Assembly (NCBI RefSeq): GCF_003207795.1
Contig: NZ_NIRT01000013.1
Coordinates: 1-64,000 of the forward strand
Origin: Komagataeibacter nataicola
GTDB taxonomy: Bacteria > Pseudomonadota > Alphaproteobacteria > Acetobacterales > Acetobacteraceae
DNA length: 64,000 bases
Direction of reading: 5' to 3'
The notes below the pieces were generated by a model. The model worked only from the letters and a program-made list of their open reading frames with translations, did not search any database and was not told the DNA's origin. Numbering within the stretch: position 1 is the first letter of the stretch; each line of letters starts with the position of its first letter. Positions 7,221-16,334 of the stretch are shown here, piece by piece. The translations under genes were made by a program, and so were the position numbers.

Positions 7221-8736
7221 GAAGTGAATAATCATCATGGTCATCATCATCATGTGATGGCTCTGATGTCGCTGTATGAACCTGTAATAATGAAGGCGCT
7301 ACTGTTTTAGGTGGCGCTTTATCTGTTTGTGGAATTCTTGCATCTGGATTTGATGCTGGTTTTTCCTTTTCCTTGTTATCCTGGTTTATCTCGCTTTTAT
7401 TCTCAGGTTTTACAGGTTCATGTTTTTCAATGCGTTCATCCAGTGGTGCAGGTTTAGGTGGTTCCACGGGGGCTGGTGCAGGTGTTGCTTGTTTTTCAGC
7501 ATTTGCCTTGGCATCAATTACGTATTCAAGTCCATATGGAATTGTAATCATATTCCCAGGAATCTGAAACATGCCAATCATGGCATCGTTGCCGCCTTTA
7601 ATAGCCATCTCGAAATCATCGGCATGGTCCAGAAAGCTTTTTAATTGCTGAATTTCAGGTGCCATTCTATGACCAATTTCCAAACGCTGTTCCCTTGTCA
7701 TTTGTGATAAGCATGATATTTTCCTAATGTCATCTTTTTCATTGGTGGCAACAACTCTAAACTTTGATTGCTGGCGTCTTAATTCTTTTTCCATCAGTTT
7801 CATTTGTTTCCATGCAGGGTTTCGGAAACTAAACCGACCAACGTTGTTCTTCAATTTGAACTCTTTGATGTAAATAATTAATGCCGTAAGGTCACCACGA
7901 ACAGCCTCAGTCTTCTTTTTACGTTCGGTGATTTTCGGTGTGGCGATTTCTTCAACACTTGGAATCTTATTCGATAAGGCTTCAATCATCTGTAATGCCC
8001 AGGCTTTTGTGTTCGCCAGGTTCTCCAGTGCCCTATCAGGACCACTTGGATTTTGTGATTCATTCGGCTTTATGTTTTTGATAAAAGCATCCATCTTGCT
8101 CCTGATGGCATTTTCCATCATGCTTTCCGGCAATTTGACGTTCGTTAAAACTGGTGGGTCCATGGCAAGGCAAGCCTTGGCAACCATCTGTTTGAAATCT
8201 TTTGACCCCTTCACCTGAACCGTTGTCCACCCTTTTTGCTGAATCAAGTTCGCCATTTTCTGTGCAGATTCAGCATCCATATGTTCATGGCTTTTGTATT
8301 TCAGGATGTTCCCGTGGTCTTCCAATGGTACGCCATTCGGCAAGTTCATGGTGACATGCTTGTTCTGGATATCGAAATGCAATGGACCATATCCAGCATG
8401 ATAGCCCTTTTGCGTCATGTTGACCCAGAACTTGGATTTCTCATCATCTTCTTCATCGGTGTATAAAGGTTCAACACTGTTCCCGAAATCTTCTTCATCA
8501 CCAGATGACTTTTTAACCTTCTTCGTATCTTCTTCGATAACAGGTGGTGTGTTTCCTTCTTCATTCCTTTGCATCATTGCTATGAATTCATTAAATGAAA
8601 CCTTTTTATTATCTTCCTGATTTTTTAGGAAATATTCATAACACTTCTTTGCATCAGCAATGTCTTTGTCACATAATACATCTATGCCCCCCTGATAACG
8701 CATCCACCGCATATTTTTGTTATTTGTTATGCTCAT
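7210..8736 (-). CDS. LPD7-domain protein (polyvalent-protein-associated)
   Basis: 508 residues. The start at 8736 is fixed by GGAGGGTGATTACA; the longer frame to 8769 begins inside that leader. Residues ~130-195 match the large polyvalent protein-associated domain 7 pattern: VTMNLPNG...LKYKSHEHMDAESAQKMANLIQQKGWTTVQVKGSKDFKQMV. A helical region follows (~220-370). The tail is long, Pro/Lys/Glu-rich and disordered, ending HDDDDHDDYSLPTP. LPD domains are known from multidomain proteins of conjugative elements and phages that are thought to enter the recipient with DNA. The acidic block before a short Ser/Thr/Pro end is compatible with an export tail. R1 copy C and a terminator separate it from the upstream gene. 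Confidence 0.75.
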   Translation of the reverse strand: MSITNNKNMRWMRYQGGIDVLCDKDIADAKKCYEYFLKNQEDNKKVSFNEFIAMMQRNEEGNTPPVIEEDTKKVKKSSGDEEDFGNSVEPLYTDEEDDEKSKFWVNMTQKGYHAGYGPLHFDIQNKHVTMNLPNGVPLEDHGNILKYKSHEHMDAESAQKMANLIQQKGWTTVQVKGSKDFKQMVAKACLAMDPPVLTNVKLPESMMENAIRSKMDAFIKNIKPNESQNPSGPDRALENLANTKAWALQMIEALSNKIPSVEEIATPKITERKKKTEAVRGDLTALIIYIKEFKLKNNVGRFSFRNPAWKQMKLMEKELRRQQSKFRVVATNEKDDIRKISCLSQMTREQRLEIGHRMAPEIQQLKSFLDHADDFEMAIKGGNDAMIGMFQIPGNMITIPYGLEYVIDAKANAEKQATPAPAPVEPPKPAPLDERIEKHEPVKPENKSEINQDNKEKEKPASNPDARIPQTDKAPPKTVAPSLLQVHTATSEPSHDDDDHDDYSLPTP

Positions 8737-8850
8737 TGTAATCACCCTCCTTTTAAAGTTTCGTGACAAACAAATAGTTTGACATACAAAACATGTTACC
8801 GGGATGCATGGAAATATAATACGAATTCAGGATATTAAACGATTTGTCTT

Positions 8851-9067
8851 TGATGCTTCGCATTGATACGGCTTTGCCGCATCAGGCCCGGTATGGTGAT
8901 TGTTCCCATAAAAAAGCAGCATTTAAGATTTCGCTTGAGCGCCTACGGCGTAAAATGCTGACAAATACCCGAAGGGATGAATTCGATATCCAGAACATCA
9001 TTTTTTGCTAACACACACCACCACGGGCTTAGGTGATATGCTTTGCATATCATAGCGCGATAGCGCC
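8851..9067. repeat. R1 element, copy C
   Basis: Left end TGATGCTTCGCA with hairpin GATACGGC-TTT-GCCGCATC (one mismatch); right end CACGGGCTT, hairpin GATATGC-TTT-GCATATC, then GCGCGATAGCGCC. The inner arm TGCTAACACACACC is visible. Confidence 0.88.
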
Positions 9068-9103
9068 CCCTCCCCTGGTGACCAGTTCATCCAAACTGTA
9101 GAC

Positions 9104-9145
9104 AAAAAAAAGCCACCCTATGATATGGATATCAGGGATGGCTCC
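9104..9145 (-). terminator. Terminator of the 9170-10665 operon
   Basis: Minus-strand hairpin AGCCATCCCTGATAT/ATATCATAGGGTGGCT followed by eight Ts. Confidence 0.75.
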
Positions 9146-9169
9146 TTAATTCACGGAATGATGTGTGGA

Positions 9170-10138
9170 CTAAGAAGCCCGAACCTTTTTCTTTATTATT
9201 TTTAGTTCGTTGGCTTCACGTTTCTTCATTTCTTCAACACGTTCCAAGCCAAATGCATTGCCGGTCTCGGTGAAGAAATGGTGTGACCCGGTGATGATGT
9301 CAGACACATAGCAGTTCTCAGGAACGAAGGAAGACGATGACAGAAGATGCTTGATTAATCTGTTCGTGTTGTATGCTTCATCCAGGATGTAGGATGCTAA
9401 CAAGTCACGACCAGCCTCAAGCCAATCCTTGCCCGTTCCATATGTTGAACATTTGTATTCATTCTGAATCAGGAAAAAGCGGTCAACGGCATTCTTCCTG
9501 TTCGCTACATCATTCAGGCTGCGCAACCAGAACCGGCGTGAATCCTGATAATGCATCTGGTCACGAACAGCATTGCGGAAATCATTTGCCGAACCAGAAC
9601 GGTCCTTCAAAATCGACGTCATATACAACTGCGCATGCGGAATGCTGTTGAATGTCTTCTTAGACCAAAGCGGTCCACGTTCCTTATTAAACCCGACCGT
9701 AAACACATAACCGTCTTCAAGACCTTTCATGCCATACACAAGGGTCTTGTCACGGAACAAAATCAAACGGTGATGTTCAGGTAATTTTTCATGCCCGTTC
9801 GCAACATCAAAAAAGATTTCATCATTCACATCTTGCGCAATATGGAAGACGCACAATTCAGTGAACTTGTCTTCCGATAGCCCGACGAATGACGGTTCAA
9901 AATCCATCTTCAGTAGGACAGATGCCTTGAACAGCGTAAACGCATATTCCGCAATATACGGATACAAACGTTTATTAAGACCAGGCTCCGCCTTCACGAT
10001 ATCAAGCATGTCCATCAGACGATGACGAACATTTAATGCACTGATAACGCTCGCCCGGCTCACTGATATCGGGTTGAAGATATCTTTGACGTTTAACAGC
10101 ATGTGCTGTTTTGCACGTTCCATAGCTGTTGCCGTCAT
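9170..10138 (-). CDS. Unknown 322-residue cytoplasmic protein
   Basis: I do not recognise a family. The start has GGGGGGGAATTGGT upstream and overlaps the previous gene's stop by four bases (ATGA), so translation is coupled to 10135-10665. The product is mixed-charge with aromatic-rich stretches and no signal peptide or membrane segment. Notable stretches are FDVANGHEKLPEHHRLILFRD and RDQMHYQDSRRFWLRSL, and the basic tail KIIKKKVRAS. It is the last gene before a terminator. Confidence 0.75.
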   Translation of the reverse strand: MTATAMERAKQHMLLNVKDIFNPISVSRASVISALNVRHRLMDMLDIVKAEPGLNKRLYPYIAEYAFTLFKASVLLKMDFEPSFVGLSEDKFTELCVFHIAQDVNDEIFFDVANGHEKLPEHHRLILFRDKTLVYGMKGLEDGYVFTVGFNKERGPLWSKKTFNSIPHAQLYMTSILKDRSGSANDFRNAVRDQMHYQDSRRFWLRSLNDVANRKNAVDRFFLIQNEYKCSTYGTGKDWLEAGRDLLASYILDEAYNTNRLIKHLLSSSSFVPENCYVSDIITGSHHFFTETGNAFGLERVEEMKKREANELKIIKKKVRAS

Positions 10139-10665
10139 ACCAATTCCCCCCCCGAAATCAAAGCCTCAGTGAACTGCGACATAAGGCGTGTGGTTTCAAA
10201 ATCATAACTCCACGTGATACGCGAATTTACGACATCCCCGATACAATACCCGTTTGTCGGGGACATTCCAAGCGCAATCACACCGACATCTGTTAATATT
10301 CCTACATTAACTGTTATAATGTCATCACTTTCAATAAGTTTCCCTTCCTGAAATCCTATATAAACTTCCACAAGTTTATCAGCATTCACGAAAAAACCTG
10401 ATTTTGTGAACTCACGCGCATAATGTTTATCCATTTCCGTTATATCAATCATTTCACATCTTTCATGCGCAATCTTCAATAAAAGATAATTGGCATGTTC
10501 AATGCACTTCCAAGAAACTTCATCATATTCAGGATTGTCATGTATCCAATTCACACAAAGATTAATGCACTGTTTCAATATTCTTTTATAATCAGGAACA
10601 TCATATGAAACCCCCGAAATAGAACATAAATATTTTCTTACATCATCAACTGTTCTTATATCCAT
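10135..10665 (-). CDS. Unknown 176-residue protein, first gene of operon
   Basis: Start supported by AAAGGGGGGTAGCTGAT. A promoter-like GCTGTTATCATAA lies further upstream on the minus strand. The product is acidic and Cys-containing (C13, C29, C33 region), with no signal peptide or membrane segment. It is coupled to the 322-residue protein by a four-base overlap, so the two probably act together. No family recognised. Confidence 0.7.
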   Translation of the reverse strand: MDIRTVDDVRKYLCSISGVSYDVPDYKRILKQCINLCVNWIHDNPEYDEVSWKCIEHANYLLLKIAHERCEMIDITEMDKHYAREFTKSGFFVNADKLVEVYIGFQEGKLIESDDIITVNVGILTDVGVIALGMSPTNGYCIGDVVNSRITWSYDFETTRLMSQFTEALISGGELV

Positions 10666-10810
10666 ATCAGCTACCCCCCTTTTTTTGTTACTTAACTCCC
10701 TTTTATGATAACAGCCATATTAAGCAAATTCTATATAATTGAAATATGTTAAATAAAAAAATGACACGATAACAAATGCCATCATGCCATCTTAATCATA
10801 TTATGATTTA

Positions 10811-11386
10811 TTATTTTTTTGCTATCTTTGGGAACAACTCTTCCGATGATAGATTAAACCCTGGTTTCCCTTCCTGATTGTTCAATATGACATTCAAAGG
10901 AAAAGAAATCCCCTGAACTCCAAACGTGAACCCTTGAAGACGATTGCTATTATAATCAGCAGGGATGCTATCCATGGAAACTGTTAATTCAGGAAAACCA
11001 TGAACAGCCTCCTCAAAACCAGGTATGTTCGCATGAATTGTCATCGGGTCATCAATCATTTCATGATAAATATTCTCACCATACTTTAATCTAACACTTT
11101 CAAGATATGGCGTGACATATGCATCCATGGTCAAGATATCAGGTATCAGCTTGCCATCAGCCGTTTCCAGACCCGTTATCTTGTCAACAGGCGTGTCAGT
11201 CTTATGGTTCATAACCTGATAATAGTGTGCCCCCTGTTTGTATTCACGGGCAATGCGCTTATACCATTTTAATGATTCAAAGCCGTTCATGTGAACGTCA
11301 GCGTATTCCGTTCCACCAAGTTCGGTTGCATGCGCTACCTGAAAACTACAAGCAAGACATGCAATGGATAAAAGACGCTTTATCAT
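10811..11386 (-). CDS. Secreted protein of unknown function
   Basis: 191 residues with a clear Sec signal peptide (MIKRLLSIACLACSFQVAHA, cleavage after AHA). The mature part is ~170 residues, rich in Tyr and Gly, without recognised motifs or cysteines. The start codon overlaps the stop of 11386-11886 (TAATG), with GGGAGG upstream, so the pair is coupled. Its partner has a membrane segment, suggesting an envelope complex; this is inference. Confidence 0.75.
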   Translation of the reverse strand: MIKRLLSIACLACSFQVAHATELGGTEYADVHMNGFESLKWYKRIAREYKQGAHYYQVMNHKTDTPVDKITGLETADGKLIPDILTMDAYVTPYLESVRLKYGENIYHEMIDDPMTIHANIPGFEEAVHGFPELTVSMDSIPADYNSNRLQGFTFGVQGISFPLNVILNNQEGKPGFNLSSEELFPKIAKK

Positions 11387-11886
11387 TATATGCGCCTCCC
11401 ATGACGAATAACAGCCTTGATGATATCAGCGATTAAAATTCCACCAGCAACGACACAACTGATTTTGATGACATCTTTTACATCAGGCGATATACCCGTA
11501 TTGGTTGCCGTAACCGTTTCTTCTTCTAATTCATCAGGGTCATAATTATTTTCAAGTTTACCATCAAATACAGATTCATCTATGAAATCATCTTCTTCAA
11601 CAGATGCATCTACATAGTTTTCATCATTATGGTCCTTTACTGTTACAATGCTATCCTTTTCACCATATGAATCCAGAATCTCATTTAACCATCTATAATC
11701 ATTCAATGCTTTTATAAGCCTGCGGGAACTTATAACCCGGTTATCAGGGGCATACAGTCTGTTAACTTCATCAGTTAACATCTCATGATTTGTTAGATAA
11801 TCATTTGATATTAAAAACTTCCTTAAATCTTCATTGTCATTAAGAAGTTTTCTTGTTTCAGTTAATGTTAATTGCTTTAGCGTCAT
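11386..11886 (-). CDS. C-terminally membrane-anchored protein
   Basis: 166 residues. The N-terminal ~90 residues are helical and charged, followed by an acidic linker rich in Asp/Glu (~90-125). One hydrophobic segment lies near the end (ISCVVAGGILIADIIKAVI), then a basic tail RHGRRI. This fits a tail-anchored inner-membrane protein with a cytoplasmic body. The leader AACAATCAAAGGAGGAA is strong. It is the first gene of a pair with the secreted protein downstream. No family recognised. Confidence 0.7.
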   Translation of the reverse strand: MTLKQLTLTETRKLLNDNEDLRKFLISNDYLTNHEMLTDEVNRLYAPDNRVISSRRLIKALNDYRWLNEILDSYGEKDSIVTVKDHNDENYVDASVEEDDFIDESVFDGKLENNYDPDELEEETVTATNTGISPDVKDVIKISCVVAGGILIADIIKAVIRHGRRI

Positions 11887-12017
11887 GGCTTATTTCCTCC
11901 TTTGATTGTTATCCCCCCACTTGTTATCAAGTAAGGCTATAATTCCAGTATATGAGGAAATATATGACACTTGCAATAAAGATGACATATTATGTGTTAT
12001 CTTATGTTTAATTTTCT

Positions 12018-12047
12018 TGACATTTGGCATTGTTTCGTGATTGTATG
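12018..12047 (+). promoter_or_regulatory. Promoter of candidate small RNA
   Basis: TTGACA at 12018-12023, then 18 bases, then TTGTAT: a good -35 and an acceptable -10 on the plus strand, with no protein start directly downstream. Confidence 0.4.
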
Positions 12048-12049
12048 AC

Positions 12050-12172
12050 TTTAGACGGTAACACCCGTTTATATCTTGATAGTGTTTCCCTCTTTCACTG
12101 TTAAGATATGAGTTCTCCTCCTTTGTTGTAGACCATGAACGTTTCCTCTTTTATCGTTCATGGTCTTTTTTA
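12050..12172 (+). ncRNA. Candidate antisense-type small RNA with anti-Shine-Dalgarno segment
   Basis: A transcript of about 120 bases is bounded by the promoter above and a strong terminator at 12131-12171 (GACCATGAACG-loop-CGTTCATGGTC, then six or more Ts). Just before the hairpin it carries TTCTCCTCCTTTGTTGTAGA. This is complementary to leaders of the form ACAACAAAGGAGG seen in front of several genes in this window, for example at 3454, 11886, 17714 and 54321. It contains no open frame with a ribosome site. Confidence 0.4.
12131..12171 (+). terminator. Intrinsic terminator of the candidate small RNA
   Basis: Perfect 11-base stem GACCATGAACG/CGTTCATGGTC followed by a T run on the plus strand. 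The minus side has no T run, so it does not serve the gene at 11886. Confidence 0.85.
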
Positions 12173-12196
12173 TGTTTTCATGTCATATTAATTGAT

Positions 12197-12442
12197 ATGA
12201 AAATGTCACCCGATGAAGAACGAAACCTTGTGTTATCAACACAACTGAAGGCGTATGCCTCATGGTGTTTCATTCTTACGTGTCAAAGATGCAGACGGGA
12301 ATCAAACATCCAGGTTAGGACGTTATCCAATTATAATGGAATGCATGTTCGGGATGTGATGCGCAGGTTCCGATGCAAACAATGTGGCTCCTACCCGGCA
12401 TCCATCTATCTTCAAAAAGGAAAAAAATCGGTTCCACTTTGA
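12197..12442 (+). CDS. Small zinc-ribbon protein
   Basis: 81 residues with two CxxC knuckles, CQRC (near 29-32) and CKQC (near 60-63), about 28 residues apart: the usual spacing of a structural zinc ribbon. The basic stretch RDVMRRFR lies between them. There is no clear ribosome site in front of either possible Met (12197 or 12203), which lowers confidence. It is wedged between a terminator and an R2 repeat. A nucleic-acid-binding role is plausible but not shown. Confidence 0.55.
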   Translation: MKMSPDEERNLVLSTQLKAYASWCFILTCQRCRRESNIQVRTLSNYNGMHVRDVMRRFRCKQCGSYPASIYLQKGKKSVPL

Positions 12443-12450
12443 AACCGCTC

Positions 12451-12879
12451 ACGGAATGTTACAGAAAATTACCAATAGCGTTAAAAAGCCGTTACACGTG
12501 TGTTTTTCAAGCCGTTACAAATGCATTCCGCAAATGCTAAAAACATAACCATTACAACAGTTTATATACGATTTCAGATTTTCGTGTTGAACACGGTAAC
12601 ATGTTCAAAAACTGATTTTTCGGGAAAATGGACCCCGCCGGGGCGCTCTCAAGTTGTCAAAAATTGGATGTTTCCAAAAACACAAAAATAATAAATGTTG
12701 ACTATTGTAATGTTTTCAGTAATTTATCAGTAATATTTACACAAATGTTACCCGTTTGTCAATTCACCAAACTGGTTATAAGTAATATCTATAGCCAATT
12801 TGCTGAATCTTCTCTTGAGAATAGTTTTCAGGAATCTGTTTTAGAATCTGAATTCATGAAAACTATATTTTTTGTCTTT
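12451..12879. repeat. R2 repeat, copy 2
   Basis: Nearly the same sequence as copy 1, from ACGGAATGTTACAG to the start of R1. The CTGGTTATA-N9-TATAGCCAA palindrome is slightly degenerate here. Confidence 0.85.
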
Positions 12880-13072
12880 GGTGCTATCGCACTGAGATGC
12901 AAAGCATCTCAAGCCCGGTGATAATGTGTGTTATCAAAAAAAGCAGGGTTTAGAATTCGTCTCATGCGCCTGCGGCGTTGTTCGTCATCAAACACCCGAA
13001 GGGCTGAATCGATATCCAGGTTGCATCATCTGTAAACTATTATTATACACGGGCTTGACGCGCGATAGCGCC
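12880..13072. repeat. R1 element, copy D
   Basis: Left end GGTGCTATCGCAC with hairpin GAGATGC-AAA-GCATCTC; the loop is the complement of that in copy B. Right end CACGGGCTTGACGCGCGATAGCGCC without a hairpin. Confidence 0.88.
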
Positions 13073-13310
13073 CCCTTCCCCGTCATCAATCAACCACCAC
13101 ACCTGGTCATCACCCATGAAACAGATGACACGACCAGACCTTACAGGATGACCATACAGGGGCATTCCCCCATTATCCCGTCACATTGGTCAGCCCGTCA
13201 CCAGAATATCCCTGAAAACGTCTTATATGGCGTTACGTGTTACATCACCATGACCATACACACGCCTAAAACCCCGTAGGATGACCATACAGGGCTTTTT
13301 GTAGGCAAAA
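13073..13310. repeat. R3 block, copy 2
   Basis: Carries GGATGACCATACAGG near 13145 and 13278, plus the CCCTGAAAACGTCTTATATGGC phrase shared with the other R3 blocks. Confidence 0.7.
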
Positions 13311-13327
13311 GGTATAAAACCACCCGA

Positions 13328-13888
13328 TTACGTTTTTTGGCTTTCAATTTCGGCTTGTGCCTTGTTTTTCGCATCAGCAATCTGTTCGGGTGTTGCAGGC
13401 TTTCCGTGTAGGAACCACAGTTGCTCATCGGGGTGGATGACGAAGACGCCGGCGGAAGGTTCATACCGATATCGGGATGCCACGGACACACAGAAGATGA
13501 CGGGGTTATCGTTATCGACCATGCGTGCCATGTCATCCGTGTTCAGTGTCGGGTTTTTCCGATAATTGGAACCATAGACAATGAATGGACACACCTGGAC
13601 GGCGAACTCAGCGCATTCCCGATGCATAGGGAAGTCGGAATAAACACCAGCATGTGCCGATTTCGGACCACCCACAAATGCGCAATGGCGACCAAGTTTT
13701 TGACCACATATCCAACAGGTTTTGAATTGCATGGCATGACGGGCATATTCCGCATTCATGGTTGTCAGGTCAGCCACGCCATTTTTCCATGATGCAAACT
13801 TTGGAATTGGCATGCCATTAGATAGCCTGGGAAGACCAAGACAACGTGTCGGAATCTTAACACCACGAATTACATTGCTATCAGTCAT
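13328..13888 (-). CDS. CWICG zinc-binding-like protein, conserved hypothetical
   Basis: 186 residues; start at 13888 behind AAAGGAATAGTC. The centre reads FKTCWICGQKLGRHCAFVGGP, then MHRECAEFAVQVCPF. This Cys/His set (CxxC, C, H-x2-C, C) is typical of a conserved hypothetical family I know from phages and alphaproteobacteria. The N-terminal IPTRCLGLPRLSNGMPIPKFASW and the C-terminal nucleotide-binding-like stretch also fit that family, whose function is unknown. Metal binding is inferred from the cysteines. Confidence 0.7.
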   Translation of the reverse strand: MTDSNVIRGVKIPTRCLGLPRLSNGMPIPKFASWKNGVADLTTMNAEYARHAMQFKTCWICGQKLGRHCAFVGGPKSAHAGVYSDFPMHRECAEFAVQVCPFIVYGSNYRKNPTLNTDDMARMVDNDNPVIFCVSVASRYRYEPSAGVFVIHPDEQLWFLHGKPATPEQIADAKNKAQAEIESQKT

Positions 13889-13984
13889 GACTATTCCTTT
13901 TGATATGTCATGATAATAACTCACTAGATATCAAGCAACAACTAGAGAATTCTTATTTAATACATATTGATAGCATGCCGCTGA

Positions 13985-14048
13985 ACTGATAACACACATT
14001 ATCCACAGGCTTAGTGATATGCTCTGCATATCATTGCGCGATAGCGCC
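13985..14048. repeat. R1 right-end remnant, copy E
   Basis: Only the right half is present: AACACACATTATCCACAGGCTTA, hairpin GATATGC-TCT-GCATATC, then TGCGCGATAGCGCC. It sits directly in front of the gene at 14072. Confidence 0.7.
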
Positions 14049-14071
14049 ACTACGATATCAAAGGACTGGTT

Positions 14072-14482
14072 ATGTTTGAAAAGTTTGATAACGTTTTTAT
14101 ATATGCCACATTAAAAGATGATAACAATTTACCAACGCGGTGGCTGTTATGTTATTCAATCAACAAAACAGATAACACTGTATCAAATATGGAACTGAAT
14201 CTTGTATCATTCCATGATGAATTGATTTCAAGTGTTTTCGTTGTTAAAAACCAGATTGCTGTTATCGGAAACCAAGATTCTGATTTTAAACAACGGGCAT
14301 TGGCTGTTTTGCGTGATGCCATTAATAGCGATGGACCCATAACAGGTGACATCAAACAAGAAGAAAAGGACTTGCTTACAAGACATCTACACAATGCGTA
14401 TAGAAGTCAAGCAGGCAAGCCCCTAACCCTGTTTAACAGGTTCCGTGCATTATTTGCTTTTTACGCCTGTTACTTTGCGTGA
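14072..14482 (+). CDS. Unknown 136-residue protein
   Basis: Start behind AAAGGACTGGTT, immediately after an R1 remnant. The product has an N-terminal beta-rich part and a charged helical part (DIKQEEKDLLTRHLHNAYRSQ). It ends in a hydrophobic aromatic stretch (RFRALFAFYACYFA) that could touch the membrane. The 3' end overlaps the convergent MucR gene by 33 bases. No family recognised. Confidence 0.6.
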   Translation: MFEKFDNVFIYATLKDDNNLPTRWLLCYSINKTDNTVSNMELNLVSFHDELISSVFVVKNQIAVIGNQDSDFKQRALAVLRDAINSDGPITGDIKQEEKDLLTRHLHNAYRSQAGKPLTLFNRFRALFAFYACYFA

Positions 14483-15541
14483 CGCGCGCTTGCGTGCAGG
14501 TGCCTTCTTCGGTTCCGTTTCCTTCGCGTCGGGCTTTGCTGTTTCTTCCGCCTTGGTTTCTTCTTTGACGGGTTCAGCCTTCGGTTCGGTCACAGGTTCC
14601 ACGGTTTCAGTCACTTCGGTCACTTCGGTCACTTTCACGGGGACAACGGTTTCTTCGGTTGCCACAGGTGCGGCATCAGGGACCGTTGTTTCATCCGCTT
14701 TGAACAAAGCAGGGTCCATCGTTTCCAAATGCTGTTCGATATCCCGTGGTTCTTCGAAGACAAACCCGTTCAATTCATCTTGTTCTTCAATTGTCATGTC
14801 ATCCCCGTTTTCACGGGCAAGGTCATCATCGGATTTGTCAACAATATCAGGATTGATGTGGTCCGGTGATTTCAGCAGATTCGGGACACCTCTAACCAAT
14901 TCATCCCGATATTCGGCAACACGCTTATCAAGATATTTGACCAAAGGGGCATCAAGGGGAATGCTGATACCCATACCTTCACCAAAGCGCCACCGTTCCC
15001 AATCAATGCCACCATCGGGCTTGGTGAACTTGTCAATGTAAGCAAGCTCACGTGACTTCTGTGCCTGCTTTTCTTCGGGGGTAGAAGGTTTCTTGAACTT
15101 GCGACCAAGTCCCATGGTTTTTGCAAGGAATTGGCGATAGACCGTGAAACCAGGCGCAGTCATCGGATAGGAATCAGGAAGTCCCCACTTCTTCCGATAT
15201 TCTTCCGGCGACAGATTGAATTTGGTTTCCAGATAACGGGCAAGGGATGACTTGCGAACCCCGTCTTCCAGGCAATAGATGCCACCAGGCGTCACAGACT
15301 TGTCGATTGCGATTGCGGGTACCTGTTCGATGACAGGCTTTTCAGGTGCCGACACTTCCACCACGGTTTCCACGGGGGAAGATGCCACTGGTGCCGGGGG
15401 CATGGAAATGGATGTTCCACCCATCAGACCTTCACGGACGGCTTGCATCAAACGGGGAAGGTCTTCCAGCGCAACAGTGTTCTTCTGCAGATATTCCCGA
15501 ACAATGCTGGTCGTCGCGTCAATCAGTTTTTCGTCGCTCAT
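14450..15541 (-). CDS. MucR/Ros-family regulator with long C-terminal extension
   Basis: 363 residues. Residues ~95-155 match MucR/Ros: GGIYCLEDGVRKSSLARYL, LSPEEYRKKWGLPDSYPM, then LAKTMGLGRK. The zinc-finger first half is IYCLEDG, as in MucR. The N-terminal ~35 residues (ATTSIVREYLQKNTVALEDLPRLMQAVREGL) match the MucR oligomerisation part. Typical MucR proteins are ~140 residues. This one adds ~200 residues: a folded-looking part (~155-245), an acidic Thr/Val/Glu-rich linker and a basic tail RKRASRKVTGVKSK. MucR proteins are H-NS-like silencers and regulators that bind AT-rich DNA; this larger form could also organise plasmid DNA. Confidence 0.82.
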   Translation of the reverse strand: MSDEKLIDATTSIVREYLQKNTVALEDLPRLMQAVREGLMGGTSISMPPAPVASSPVETVVEVSAPEKPVIEQVPAIAIDKSVTPGGIYCLEDGVRKSSLARYLETKFNLSPEEYRKKWGLPDSYPMTAPGFTVYRQFLAKTMGLGRKFKKPSTPEEKQAQKSRELAYIDKFTKPDGGIDWERWRFGEGMGISIPLDAPLVKYLDKRVAEYRDELVRGVPNLLKSPDHINPDIVDKSDDDLARENGDDMTIEEQDELNGFVFEEPRDIEQHLETMDPALFKADETTVPDAAPVATEETVVPVKVTEVTEVTETVEPVTEPKAEPVKEETKAEETAKPDAKETEPKKAPARKRASRKVTGVKSK

Positions 15542-15757
15542 GTCACATGCCCTTGCTTTGCTAATGACATGACACCGTTTCCTTGTTTGTCATGTCATCC
15601 TGATACGGCAACCCGCATCAAGTTAGTTAGATAGTCTTAAACCTTCTTTGATACCTTTTCAACTCTAAAAATGTATTATGGCATGCATTTCTTAGTTTTA
15701 TGACATTCATGTGTTATCATAAAAATTAACACAACAATTAAATAGGAGGATAACGTT

Positions 15758-16318
15758 ATGAAAATACCTGATAATTTTAAAAAGACATATTCGGAAGAAC
15801 ATAAAAATAAGATTGCAAACAATTATGGTGTCTCAGAAGGAACTGTTTATCGCTGGGCAAGAAACCGTGGATTAACAAACTCACGGAAAATCGAAATTCC
15901 TGATGACCTAGCAGAGACATTAAGTAAGATGACACAGAATGATGCAGCTAAACATTATGGTGTCAGTGCCCGAACAATCCAGACATGGCGTAAAACGAAA
16001 AAACTACCACCATTAGTCATCAAGCGTGATTACATAAAGAAGTTCAAGCCTGAAAATATGCATCCAGAAATAAAAGACTTAATGGATTCAGGACTTGGAA
16101 CAAAAGATATTTGCGAAAAATTAGGAATGTCGTTAACAACACTTGTCCTTCTCAAGCATCAAACAGGTTTACATGTAAGACCAAAAATTAAAAGCAAAGA
16201 TATGCCCGTTGATTTACTGAATGATAAAAATATATCCGATAAAGATATCGCAAAAATATATAATGTTAAACCAAAAACAGTCCATTCTTGGAGATGCAAA
16301 CTGAAAAAGGAAAAATAA
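15758..16318 (+). CDS. Protein of four tandem helix-turn-helix units
   Basis: 186 residues, start behind AATAGGAGGATAACGTT. It contains four similar units of ~45 residues. Each has a short basic lead and an HTH: KIANNYGVSEGTVYRWARNRGL, DAAKHYGVSARTIQTWRKTKKL, DICEKLGMSLTTLVLLKHQTGL and DIAKIYNVKPKTVHSWRCKLKK. Tandem HTHs suggest binding to a long or repeated DNA site. It is related in plan to the genes at 5836 and 45291. A bidirectional terminator follows. Confidence 0.78.
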   Translation: MKIPDNFKKTYSEEHKNKIANNYGVSEGTVYRWARNRGLTNSRKIEIPDDLAETLSKMTQNDAAKHYGVSARTIQTWRKTKKLPPLVIKRDYIKKFKPENMHPEIKDLMDSGLGTKDICEKLGMSLTTLVLLKHQTGLHVRPKIKSKDMPVDLLNDKNISDKDIAKIYNVKPKTVHSWRCKLKKEK

Positions 16319-16334
16319 GAAATAAGACAACAAA

